Source of the DNA: Croceimicrobium sp965279135
GTDB taxonomy: Bacteria; Bacteroidota; Bacteroidia; Flavobacteriales; Schleiferiaceae
Direction of reading: 5' to 3'
Length of the DNA stretch: 64,000 nt
Assembly: GCA_965279135.1 (NCBI GenBank)
Contig: OZ257133.1
Span: 1,240,001 to 1,304,000 of the forward strand
In this document: positions 51,965 through 60,563 of the stretch, one piece after another
How the letters are laid out: each line of letters begins with the position of its first letter
How positions within the stretch are numbered: position 1 is the stretch's first letter
Program-made: the position numbers and the translations under genes
Notes under the pieces: generated by a model
Seen by the model: the letters and a program-made list of their open reading frames with translations, nothing else
What the model was told of the DNA's origin: nothing
The model's database searches: none

Positions 51965-53983
51965 ATGAGTCCAGATGAAGCCCGTCTAAAGATTGAAGAC
52001 CTCCGCAAGGATCTCGATCATCATAATTTTCTCTATTACATCAAGGATGCACCTGAAATCAGTGATCTTGAATTTGATCAGCGTCTTGAGCAGCTGCAAA
52101 AGTTAGAAAAGGAATTTCCACAGTTTTTTGATCCGAATTCACCCAGTCAAAGGGTAGGTGGGGGCATTACTAAAGACTTTCCTACCAAAAAGCATAAATA
52201 CCCAATGCTTTCTTTGAGCAATACTTACAGCCGAGAGGAATTGGAGGATTATTTAAACCGGGTTAAGAAAGCCCTGCCTGATGATGATTTGGAGTTTGTA
52301 TGTGAGTTGAAGTATGATGGAGCAGCTGTTAGTATAAGCTATAGAGACGGTAAGCTTTATCAGGCTTTAACCCGAGGAGATGGTAGTCAAGGGGATGAGA
52401 TCACCAATAATATTAAGACCATCGCCACGATTCCCTTGCGCTTGCGAGGAGATGATTATCCGCAAGAGTTTGAGATTAGAGGCGAGGTGTTCATGACTTT
52501 AGAGGGATTCGCTGCTTTAAATAGCAGCCGATTGGCGGAAGGGTTAGAACCTTTTGCTAATCCGCGTAATTCTGCTTCCGGAAGCCTTAAAATGCAAGAC
52601 TCAAGCCTGGTAGCAAAGCGACCTCTGGATTGCTTCCTTTATTATGTGATGCAGGAGAATCAGGAGTTTAGTAACCATTTTGACGCTGTGAAAGCCGCTG
52701 GTAGTTGGGGTTTTAAGGTTCCGAGTCCGGAAAAGTCATACATCCGAAAAGTTCGAAATCTTGATGAGATTTTTGAGTTTATAAACTTTTGGGATTCAGC
52801 CAGACATGATTTACCCTTCGAAATAGACGGGGTTGTCGTAAAAGTCAATTCTTATCAACAACAAGAAGAATTAGGCGCTACAGCTAAAAGCCCACGTTGG
52901 GCCATTGCTTATAAGTTTAAGGCTGAACAGCAAGAGACCGTTTTAGAGAGTGTGAGTTACCAGGTAGGGCGTACCGGTGCAATTACTCCCGTAGCTAACC
53001 TAAGACCGGTTCAATTAGCGGGAACAACAGTTAAAAGGGCCAGTCTTCATAATGCTGATCAAATTGCCAAATTGGATTTGCGAGTAGGTGATAGTGTTTA
53101 TGTTGAAAAGGGTGGAGAGATTATTCCCAAGGTAATTGGGGTCAATTTGAGTCGCCGATCGGTCGAAAGCCTTCCGTTTAATTATATCGAATACTGTCCC
53201 GAATGCAATACCAAATTGGAAAGGGAAGAAGGAGAAGCTTTACACTATTGTCCTAACGAGGAAAGTTGCCCTCCGCAGGTAAGTGGTCGCATTCAGCATT
53301 TTATCAGCCGTAAGGCAATGGATATAGAAGGAATGGGTTCCGAAACAGTGGAGCAATTTGTACAAGAGGGATTGATTAAGGACTATGCCGACCTCTACGA
53401 TCTCAAGGCCGAGGATATTTTGCCTTTGGAGAGAATGGCAGAGAAGTCGGCGCAAAATATAGTAGAAGGGATTGCCAACAGTAAAAGCATTCCTTTTGAA
53501 CGCCTCCTATTCGCTCTTGGGATTCGATATGTAGGGGAGACCGTTGCGAAGAAATTAGCTCGTCATTTTGGGACTATCGATACACTTATGAAAGCAAATC
53601 TAGAGGAGTTGATCGCCATTGATGAAATTGGTGATCGAATTGCGGAATCGGTTGTATCCTATTTTTCTCGAGAAGAACATCGAACACTAGTAGAACGCCT
53701 GAAAGCGGCCGGATTGCAGTTTGAAGTTGAGCAAAAGGAAGCGGCATCGCAAGCTCTAGAAGGTTTAAGTATTGTGATAAGCGGCAATTTTGAACGCTTT
53801 AGCCGCAAGGAACTCAAGGATTTAATTGAACTCCACGGTGGTAAGAATACGGGGTCGGTTTCTGGTAAGACCAGTTTGATTGTGGCTGGTGAAGGAATGG
53901 GGCCATCCAAGAGGAAAAAAGCGGAAGACCTTGGTGTAAAAATAATTGATGAGCAAGAATTTGCACAAATGATTGGCGAATGA
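51965..53983 (+). CDS. ligA: NAD-dependent DNA ligase
   Basis: The 672-residue protein joins nicked DNA in replication and repair using NAD. Domains: Ia (1-65), adenylation with active-site Lys116 in CELKYDGAAV, OB fold, four-Cys zinc finger (CPECNTKLERE to CPNEESCPP), helix-hairpin-helix repeats (DIEGMGSETVEQF, IDEIGDRIAESVV), and a C-terminal BRCT domain (LIELHGGKNTGSVSGKTSLI). Length matches the family. A TAAATTTG box ends four bases before the ATG. The stop overlaps the next gene by four bases. Confidence 0.98.
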   Translation: MSPDEARLKIEDLRKDLDHHNFLYYIKDAPEISDLEFDQRLEQLQKLEKEFPQFFDPNSPSQRVGGGITKDFPTKKHKYPMLSLSNTYSREELEDYLNRVKKALPDDDLEFVCELKYDGAAVSISYRDGKLYQALTRGDGSQGDEITNNIKTIATIPLRLRGDDYPQEFEIRGEVFMTLEGFAALNSSRLAEGLEPFANPRNSASGSLKMQDSSLVAKRPLDCFLYYVMQENQEFSNHFDAVKAAGSWGFKVPSPEKSYIRKVRNLDEIFEFINFWDSARHDLPFEIDGVVVKVNSYQQQEELGATAKSPRWAIAYKFKAEQQETVLESVSYQVGRTGAITPVANLRPVQLAGTTVKRASLHNADQIAKLDLRVGDSVYVEKGGEIIPKVIGVNLSRRSVESLPFNYIEYCPECNTKLEREEGEALHYCPNEESCPPQVSGRIQHFISRKAMDIEGMGSETVEQFVQEGLIKDYADLYDLKAEDILPLERMAEKSAQNIVEGIANSKSIPFERLLFALGIRYVGETVAKKLARHFGTIDTLMKANLEELIAIDEIGDRIAESVVSYFSREEHRTLVERLKAAGLQFEVEQKEAASQALEGLSIVISGNFERFSRKELKDLIELHGGKNTGSVSGKTSLIVAGEGMGPSKRKKAEDLGVKIIDEQEFAQMIGE

Positions 53984-54495
53984 GCTTTGTAGAATGGTAT
54001 CGCAAGAGGCAGTTAGCCAAACTCAATTTATCTACTAATTCTGATTACCCTGGTTGGGATCAGGTGAGGAAGGTTGGGATATACTATGAGTTAGGCCCTA
54101 AGTCTGAGTCTAATTTAAGGCCATGGCTCGACCTTTTAGAATCAGAAGGCAAGGAAGTGAAAGTCCTGGCCTATCAACCGGTCAGGCGTAAGAACCTTGA
54201 TCCAAAGTGGGACAAACCTACCCTTTGTAAAGATGACAAGAACTGGTGGTCAATGCCTAAAGGGGAAGATTTTAAACACTTCAGTGAGCAGGGATTTCAA
54301 CTGTTTATAGACTTTAGTCAGAGTGAAGAACCTATTCATCAGATGGTGGCTTTAAAAACAGAGGCAGCTTTTAAACTGGCTTTTCACAGTCCTAAATCAG
54401 CTTGGGCCGATATGGTTATCAACTGTGAAAATGGCGGATTTTCGCAGAGCTGCCGCGAAGAAGTTTTAGCTTTGCTCAAATTTATAAATGCATGA
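53980..54495 (+). CDS. DUF6913-like protein
   Basis: The 171-residue soluble protein has no signal and no membrane helix. VRKVGIYYELGPKSESNLRP, and LFIDFSQSEEPIHQMVALKT resemble the small uncharacterised Bacteroidota family DUF6913, which is often found beside ligA and dapA. It overlaps ligA and dapA by four bases on either side. The function is unknown; conserved placement suggests a housekeeping role. Confidence 0.7.
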   Translation: MSFVEWYRKRQLAKLNLSTNSDYPGWDQVRKVGIYYELGPKSESNLRPWLDLLESEGKEVKVLAYQPVRRKNLDPKWDKPTLCKDDKNWWSMPKGEDFKHFSEQGFQLFIDFSQSEEPIHQMVALKTEAAFKLAFHSPKSAWADMVINCENGGFSQSCREEVLALLKFINA

Positions 54496-55373
54496 ATTTT
54501 AAAGGCACAGGCGTTGCGCTGGTAACTCCATTTAAGAAGGACTTAAGCATTGATTTCACTGCTCTGGACCGATTGGTTAATCATTGCACGGAAGGGGGAG
54601 TAGACTATCTGGTGGTAATGGGTACCACGGGTGAAAACCCTAGCTTAAGCTCGGTTGAAAAGGATCAGGTGTTACAGGCTGTTAAACAGGCCAATCATAA
54701 AGGAGTCCCCATTGTATATGGCATAGGGGGCAACAATACTGCCGCTTTGGTTAATGAAATGCAGGAGCGTAACCTGGACGGGGTTGACGCCCTCCTAAGT
54801 GTTTCTCCGTATTACAATAAGCCTACACAGGAAGGTATCTATCAACATTACAAGACACTTAGCGAGAACAGCCCTCTACCGATTATTCTCTATAACGTAC
54901 CCGGAAGAACCAGCAGTAATATGTCCGCTGAGACTACCCTTCGCTTAGCACATGATTTTGAAAATGTCATTGCTGTAAAGGAGGCCAGTGGAGACTTGGA
55001 TCAGGTAATGAAGATTATTAACAATCGTCCGGAAGGTTTTCTGGTGATTAGTGGTGATGATAATCTTGCCCTTCCTATGATCGCTCTTGGTGGTGATGGA
55101 GTTATTTCAGTGAGTGGTCAGGCCTTTCCGAGTGTTTTCACCGAAATGGTCAATCAAGCCTTACTTGGCAATGTTACAGCCGCTAGACCCTTACATTACC
55201 GATTGTATGAGATTACCAATATGCTCTTCGCGGAAGGTAATCCTGGAGGGGTGAAGGTTACCCTTGATTTACAGGATATCATGGAGCCTTATATGCGTCA
55301 ACCGCTTTGGCCAATTAGCAAAGCCTTGCGCGATGCCCTTGAAGCTGAAATGAATAAGCAGGGCTTGTTGTAA
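54492..55373 (+). CDS. dapA: 4-hydroxy-tetrahydrodipicolinate synthase
   Basis: The 293-residue TIM-barrel enzyme condenses pyruvate with aspartate semialdehyde in lysine and diaminopimelate synthesis. Catalytic Lys163 (VIAVKEASGD), Tyr134 (IILYNVPGRT), and the GTTGE motif (44-48) are present, as is YYNKPTQEG. Length is typical. It is last of the ettA-GT-ligA-DUF6913-dapA run and stops one base before the convergent symporter stop. Confidence 0.97.
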   Translation: MNFKGTGVALVTPFKKDLSIDFTALDRLVNHCTEGGVDYLVVMGTTGENPSLSSVEKDQVLQAVKQANHKGVPIVYGIGGNNTAALVNEMQERNLDGVDALLSVSPYYNKPTQEGIYQHYKTLSENSPLPIILYNVPGRTSSNMSAETTLRLAHDFENVIAVKEASGDLDQVMKIINNRPEGFLVISGDDNLALPMIALGGDGVISVSGQAFPSVFTEMVNQALLGNVTAARPLHYRLYEITNMLFAEGNPGGVKVTLDLQDIMEPYMRQPLWPISKALRDALEAEMNKQGLL

Positions 55374-55374
55374 T

Positions 55375-57036
55375 CTAGTAGAAATAAAGCCATAGCCCAA
55401 TTACCAGAACAATCAGGGCTATAGTCCAATACAATTCTAAACGGCCCTTCGGAAGAGGGGCTTTTTCTTTATTCGATTCAATCTTATCAAATAATGGCAC
55501 TGATTTGACTGGTGTCGCCAAACTAACCAGGATCATTATGGCGATACTAGTAACAAAGAGGAAGATCGCATAGTGCAGAAAGTTCATTTCAACAAGCACT
55601 TTAAGAGGTCCTAAGGTGTCTAATTCGAAACGACCTCCCTGGCTTAGGAACTCTAGAACTAATCGCCCAATTCCCAGCACGAATCCGGTCCAGAGCGCCG
55701 CTAGTGCGCCTTTGCCATTAATTCGTTTATAGAATATCCCTAATAGAAAAGCGGCAGCGATAGGCGGAGAGATGTAAGCCTGAACGCTTTGTAAATACTT
55801 GTAAATCCCTCCACCTTCTGTTAGTGCGCGCATAAATGGGATCCATGCAAGACCAATTATCACTAATGCTAAGGTGGCCAAACGCCCGATATTAACTAAT
55901 TCCTTTTCTGTAGCCTTCGGTTTCCATTTTTGATAGAAATCGATGGTAAACAGGGTGGAGGTACTATTGAATACACTGGATAAGGAACTCATTAAAGCGG
56001 CCAAGAATCCTGCAACAATTAAACCCTTGATTCCGGTTGGCATCACTTTTAAGATTAATGCTGGCAGTGCGGCATCGGTAGTAGTTCTTATTTCGCCGGT
56101 AAGCGGATTTTCTACAGTAAACAACCCAGGGAACTCTGTAACCGATAATGCATAGGCGATAATCCCCGGAAAAACGAAAATGAATAGAGGTAGCAGTTTT
56201 AGAAATCCACCAAAAATGGTTCCTCGACGAGCGGTCTGGATATCCTTGGCAGAAAGGACCCTTTGTACAATAAACTGATCTGTACACCAATACCACACAC
56301 CTAAAATTGGGGCACCTAGCAATACTCCCGTCCATGGATATTCCTCATTACGCCATAAACTCATAAAAGTATCTGCCTGTGGTGCGTTTGCTTCTATGGC
56401 CACAACCACCTGATCCCAACCGCCTATTGCTTTCAGACCAAAATAGGTGGCAGCAATTCCTCCTAAAATAAAGATCAGGCTTTGGATCATATCGGTATAG
56501 ATCACTGCCTTAAGCCCACCCAGAACTGTATAAATCCCGGTTGCCAATACGGTAATAATAGCTCCTATCCAAAATGGAATACCCAGTAAGACTTCAAATA
56601 CTAAGGCTCCAGCGAATATTGTAAAGGAAATTTTAGTGAGCACATAGGAAATAATGGAGATTAGGGAGAGGTAAGTCCTTGCGCCTCTATTATACCGTTC
56701 CTCCAAAAATTCTGGCATAGTAAACACTCCGGATCGCAGATAGAATGGGACGAAGACCCAACCCAGTAACAGTAAAATAAGTGCAGCCAGAATCTCAAAC
56801 TGGGCCTCAGGAAAAGCTCCACGGGCGCCTGCTCCGGAAAGGCCTATCAAATGTTCACTGCCAATATTTGAAGCGAATAAACTAGCGCCGATTGCGAACC
56901 AACCCAGGTTCCTGCCACCGAGAAAATAATTGGATGAGTTTGCTTCTTTTCCTCTATTCGATCGGGTTACCCAGGCCGCTATTCCGAATATGACCAGAAA
57001 ATAAAGGGCTATAATGGAATAGTCGAGGATTTGCAT
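55375..57036 (-). CDS. SSS family sodium/solute symporter (SGLT-like)
   Basis: The 553-residue inner-membrane protein has about 14 helices. NYFLGGRNLGWFAIGASLFA, SNIGSEHLIGLSGAGARGAF, GGLKAVIYTDMIQSLIFILGG and WYWCTDQFIVQRVLSAKDIQ are typical of the SGLT-like branch that moves sugars or sugar-like solutes with sodium. The exact substrate is not deducible. No catabolic genes are adjacent. It is monocistronic. Confidence 0.92.
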   Translation of the reverse strand: MQILDYSIIALYFLVIFGIAAWVTRSNRGKEANSSNYFLGGRNLGWFAIGASLFASNIGSEHLIGLSGAGARGAFPEAQFEILAALILLLLGWVFVPFYLRSGVFTMPEFLEERYNRGARTYLSLISIISYVLTKISFTIFAGALVFEVLLGIPFWIGAIITVLATGIYTVLGGLKAVIYTDMIQSLIFILGGIAATYFGLKAIGGWDQVVVAIEANAPQADTFMSLWRNEEYPWTGVLLGAPILGVWYWCTDQFIVQRVLSAKDIQTARRGTIFGGFLKLLPLFIFVFPGIIAYALSVTEFPGLFTVENPLTGEIRTTTDAALPALILKVMPTGIKGLIVAGFLAALMSSLSSVFNSTSTLFTIDFYQKWKPKATEKELVNIGRLATLALVIIGLAWIPFMRALTEGGGIYKYLQSVQAYISPPIAAAFLLGIFYKRINGKGALAALWTGFVLGIGRLVLEFLSQGGRFELDTLGPLKVLVEMNFLHYAIFLFVTSIAIMILVSLATPVKSVPLFDKIESNKEKAPLPKGRLELYWTIALIVLVIGLWLYFY

Positions 57037-57077
57037 AGTTTGGACTTATGGTACTAAGTACAATAATACAAAAAGCT

Positions 57078-57626
57078 TTATTCCGGTCTCTTTAATTCTT
57101 TGGCTTCAATGGCCTTTTCCAAATAGGGTAGGATAAAGTGGTCGAAAAAACGGGGCAGTTCCTCTTCTGTGTAATTGATTCTAAATGTGAAAACTGCATG
57201 ATCTATGCGAACCACAAGATAGCTTCCAAGGCTTAGCCCATCAGCTGAAAAATATTCACGACCATAATATGCATTGGCTGGAATATTCAATCCATTAATC
57301 AAACGAGAATTAGTAGTATCACTACCAAAGGTCTCCTCTAGTAGATCAATGTTTTCCTCAAATACATTCACTGCTTCAGAAGTTACCTGATGAACTTCAA
57401 TTAGGTAGCTGTATTCTAAGGATAGTTCTGATGGAACCGTTTCATTGTTGTAAGCATATTCTAATAGGAAAACTCCCATACCGGGACGGAGCACATAGGT
57501 TTGTTCTAGGTCTTTGTGAATTTCGATCTCAAGTTGATAGAAGTCAACGATATCCTGCGCGTGAGGAACAAATGGCAATTCCTCAAGATTCGGGTTCAAC
57601 TCAATAAGCCCGCAGGATGTAAGCAT
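57078..57626 (-). CDS. Lipoprotein paralog with frameshifted signal peptide
   Basis: The open frame from the ATG at 57624-57626 gives 182 residues beginning MLTSCGLIELN: a lipobox without the preceding hydrophobic helix. In the +1 frame just upstream, codons from a GTG (57656 region) read VKHTLILLSF and would join LMLTSC if the T5 run at 57628-57632 (minus strand) had one more T. The result would be a perfect lipoprotein signal. Thus the gene has a one-base deletion in a homopolymer, a variable tract, or a sequencing error. The body (LPFVPHAQDIVDFYQLEIE) is paralogous to the next gene upstream. Function unknown. Confidence 0.65.
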   Translation of the reverse strand: MLTSCGLIELNPNLEELPFVPHAQDIVDFYQLEIEIHKDLEQTYVLRPGMGVFLLEYAYNNETVPSELSLEYSYLIEVHQVTSEAVNVFEENIDLLEETFGSDTTNSRLINGLNIPANAYYGREYFSADGLSLGSYLVVRIDHAVFTFRINYTEEELPRFFDHFILPYLEKAIEAKELKRPE

Positions 57627-57683
57627 TAAAAACTTAGAAGAATCAGAGTATGCTTCACCAACTTCAATTTAGAGGAGTAAAAC

Positions 57684-58277
57684 CTAAATACTTTTAAATC
57701 CCTCCTGTTGATTTTGCGATTTGCCGGTTTTCCGGATATAATCATTAAAGAATCCTTCCAGCATATTAGGATACTTATATTCCGATGCAGCAATAAAAAT
57801 GGTAATTACATAATTGCCTTTTAGAGCTACAAGGAGAGTTCCAGATGGATTATAACCTTTTAATGCAAATTCGGAGCAGTAGTACTCATCGCAATCCAGC
57901 TCTAAATCCTGTTTGGGAAAAGTTTCAAAGCGATCATTATCAAACTCCTTAGTATAAATCTTAATATTTTGATTCATAGTGCTTTGAGCTTCCTTTAGAC
58001 TAGCTTCAAGCTCCAGCATATAGGTGTAATAGAGATCCAGTGCCGGGCTGGGAGAATCCTCATAATCATATTGATAGTCGAACATGAAAGTGTCATCCCA
58101 AAAACGATACATTCTGTTCTTTTCCCATTGCTCATAGCTCCCTAATTCCAGATTATAATGACTGGCAAAATCTGTTACGGTAGGCACAAAAGGCAGGTTG
58201 TTAACTGGTATATTCTTCTTCAAAGTGCATGAAGTCAGGATACTAAGAATGAAAAATAAAGTGGTGATCCGTTTCAT
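57684..58277 (-). CDS. Hypothetical lipoprotein, paralog of the downstream gene
   Basis: The 197-residue protein has an intact lipoprotein signal with lipobox LTSC (MKRITTLFFILSILTSCTL). The mature part begins LPFVPTVTDFASHYNLELG, parallel to LPFVPHAQDIVDFYQLEIE in the downstream paralog, and both have a YTYMLE/YSYLIE stretch and a C-terminal FFNDYI/FFDHFI motif, so a tandem duplication is likely. No family is recognised. It is four bases downstream of the BatD-like gene. Confidence 0.68.
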   Translation of the reverse strand: MKRITTLFFILSILTSCTLKKNIPVNNLPFVPTVTDFASHYNLELGSYEQWEKNRMYRFWDDTFMFDYQYDYEDSPSPALDLYYTYMLELEASLKEAQSTMNQNIKIYTKEFDNDRFETFPKQDLELDCDEYYCSEFALKGYNPSGTLLVALKGNYVITIFIAASEYKYPNMLEGFFNDYIRKTGKSQNQQEGFKSI

Positions 58278-58281
58278 ATTA

Positions 58282-58839
58282 TTAATCTATCCATTTTTTT
58301 AAAAGCTTCTTACACTCTCTTTCCTTCAATACCCTTACCGCTTCCCAGGTGTTTCCTTTTCGTTTCTCGATCATTCCGTGCTTTCCATTAAAAGTGATCC
58401 GGTAGGAGTCGGTTCCGGTGTATTTATCCCAAAAATTAGAAGCCAATTCGGTTTCTGACATTTCGGATTTCTCAACAACATCGTAAATCTCAAACTGAAT
58501 GTCCTCACCATAATAGCTCTTTCCATCTATATAAACAGCCGGCGCCTTTATTGAATAAGTTCCAACTCTTGTAGGTCTGATATTGAAACCATAAGTAACC
58601 GAATAAGTGCTTACTCCTGCTATAATTGACATTGAAGTGGAATGAGTAGTGCTGTACCTATCAATATCATCCACTTGGATGGGAGATATGGAATCTATCA
58701 ATTGGTCTGCAGTAATTTCTATCACTACGAACTCGGTACCACGATCTCGATCTTTAAGTGTGATTTCGGTTTTAATTTCCTGAGCAAAGAGGGTAGTGCC
58801 AAGCATGATAGCTGACAGGGATAGTAGGATTCGCTTCAT
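58282..58839 (-). CDS. BatD-like single-domain secreted protein
   Basis: From the ATG at 58837-58839 the 185-residue protein has a signal peptide (MKRILLSLSAIMLGTTLFA). Residues about 20-125 resemble one beta-sandwich of BatD/oxygen-tolerance proteins (VTYGFNIRPTRVGTYSIKAP, AVYIDGKSYYGEDIQFEI). BatD proteins normally have several such domains and a membrane helix; this is a short, soluble version. It shares an operon with the two lipoprotein genes. Function unknown. Confidence 0.6.
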   Translation of the reverse strand: MKRILLSLSAIMLGTTLFAQEIKTEITLKDRDRGTEFVVIEITADQLIDSISPIQVDDIDRYSTTHSTSMSIIAGVSTYSVTYGFNIRPTRVGTYSIKAPAVYIDGKSYYGEDIQFEIYDVVEKSEMSETELASNFWDKYTGTDSYRITFNGKHGMIEKRKGNTWEAVRVLKERECKKLLKKWID

Positions 58840-59108
58840 ATGCACAATTTAAACATTAATCCCACTTGGGACATGAAATTCAGGCTTTTAGTAATGTGCA
58901 TCAGGACCTAATCTTGATTACAATTGAAATAGTTTAAAGTGATAGATAATAAACCATTTAATCCGGCGATCCTATAATCCCAATTCTATGCAGATTTGGC
59001 CATTTTTAGGTCTATCGCCTAATGATCCCGATTCAAGGACCTTTTTCCACAGTTCATGCTTTCTCACTTGATTCCTTGAAGCAATAAGCAGACCTTTAAC
59101 AAAAAAAC

Positions 59109-60023
59109 ATGCAAACCATTTTAGGTGCTGGTGGGATTATTGGTCAGGAATTAGCCAGGGTCCTCCCGGAATATACCAATCAAGTTCGACTGGTTGCTCG
59201 AAATCCCAAAGCCGTTCTAGGAAATGAAGAGCTTTTCTCAGCTGATCTGATGGATGCTGAGGCTACTTTAAAAGCAGTGGAGGGAAGCAAAGTAGTATAT
59301 CTCACGGTTGGATTAGAGTACAATTTAAAGGTGTGGCAGGAGAGATGGCCCGTGATCATGAAGAACACGATTGCAGCTTGTAAGAGACATCAGGCTAGGT
59401 TAGTATTCTTTGATAATATTTACGCGTATCACCCGGAATGTCTCGCTAACATCACTGAAGAAGCAAGAAAAGACCCCCAAACCGAGAAGGGCAAAATAAG
59501 GCATGCTGTACTGGAAATGTTATGGAAGGCGCATGAATCCAGCGAGATAACGGCTACGGTTGCTCGTTCAGCGGACTTTTACGGACCAAATGCAGGAGCG
59601 GTTAGTTTTCTTAATGAAGGTGTTCTAAAACCCTTAAAAGAGGGGAAAACCGCTAATTGGTTTGGGAAAGCGGATAAAAAGCATTCCTTCACCTACACGC
59701 CAGATGCGGCGAGAGCTACGGCTATCTTAGGTAATTCAGATGAATCCTGGGGAGAGGAATGGCACTTGCCAACGGCCAAGGATCCTCTCACCGGTAAAGA
59801 GTATGTTGAGCAATTAGCAGCATTAACAGGGGCCAAGCCTAAAATGCGTATTGCTGGAAAGTTTATTCTTAGAGTGATGGGCTTATTTATCCCCCTAATG
59901 AAGGAGTTGCCTGAAATGCTTTACCAGTACGATCGCGATTATATATTTAATTCTGATAAATTCGAATCGCATTTCCAAATGCAGGCAACACCCTATAAAG
60001 AAGGTTTAAAAAGTATAATCTGA
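59109..60023 (+). CDS. NAD-dependent epimerase/NmrA-like protein
   Basis: The 304-residue Rossmann-fold protein has GAGGIIGQELA (6-16), VRLVARNPKAV and VVYLTVGLEYN. The usual YxxxK pair of short-chain dehydrogenases is not clear (YAYHP), although a Lys-rich segment (KGKIRHAVLEML) follows. Late RVMGLFIPLMKELPEM is seen in related Bacteroidota epimerase-like proteins. It probably binds NAD(P)H; the substrate is unknown. It is 6 bases before the next gene. Confidence 0.78.
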   Translation: MQTILGAGGIIGQELARVLPEYTNQVRLVARNPKAVLGNEELFSADLMDAEATLKAVEGSKVVYLTVGLEYNLKVWQERWPVIMKNTIAACKRHQARLVFFDNIYAYHPECLANITEEARKDPQTEKGKIRHAVLEMLWKAHESSEITATVARSADFYGPNAGAVSFLNEGVLKPLKEGKTANWFGKADKKHSFTYTPDAARATAILGNSDESWGEEWHLPTAKDPLTGKEYVEQLAALTGAKPKMRIAGKFILRVMGLFIPLMKELPEMLYQYDRDYIFNSDKFESHFQMQATPYKEGLKSII

Positions 60024-60029
60024 ATCAAA

Positions 60030-60560
60030 ATGAAAAAAACCATTATTGTACTAGCTCTTTCGTTTATCTCTCCATTATTACTTAATGCTCAAGATCAAAG
60101 CGCAAATTCTACTCATGAGTTTGGATTAAGGTCATCCGGATTAAACAATATTGGAGTCCTTTATAAAATTCAAAGTCCCAAAAAGAACTACTGGCGTTTT
60201 AAAGCGGGCGTTGGACAATTGGTCATTACTAATACTGCTCAGGATGTTCAGACGAATGCGAATGTGTTCTTTGCAGTGGGATATGAGAAGCGCCGATCAA
60301 TTACTGATAAACTGGAATTTATACATGGTTTTGAGCCAGAAGTAGGATTGAATATCAGCAATAACAGAACCACGGGATCACTTGGATTGGGTTATGTACT
60401 AGGGCTTCAATACCATCTTAATTCAGACTTTCTTATTGGCATGGAGATCGTTCCAGTGGCTAGAATGACATTGGACAACCAGGCTAATGATGGTTGGAGT
60501 AATATTCAAGTTAATGCCAGTAGCGCACCTGCCTATCTTTTCTTAATGCATAAGTTTTAA
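60030..60560 (+). CDS. Small outer-membrane beta-barrel protein
   Basis: The 176-residue protein has a signal peptide (MKKTIIVLALSFISPLLLNA) and alternating strands (YWRFKAGVGQLVITNTAQDV, GSLGLGYVLGLQYHLNSDF) ending in PAYLFLMHKF with a terminal Phe, the outer-membrane barrel signal. Six to eight strands are estimated. No family is recognised. It sits in an operon between the epimerase-like and MBL genes. Confidence 0.68.
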   Translation: MKKTIIVLALSFISPLLLNAQDQSANSTHEFGLRSSGLNNIGVLYKIQSPKKNYWRFKAGVGQLVITNTAQDVQTNANVFFAVGYEKRRSITDKLEFIHGFEPEVGLNISNNRTTGSLGLGYVLGLQYHLNSDFLIGMEIVPVARMTLDNQANDGWSNIQVNASSAPAYLFLMHKF

Positions 60561-60563
60561 TCA

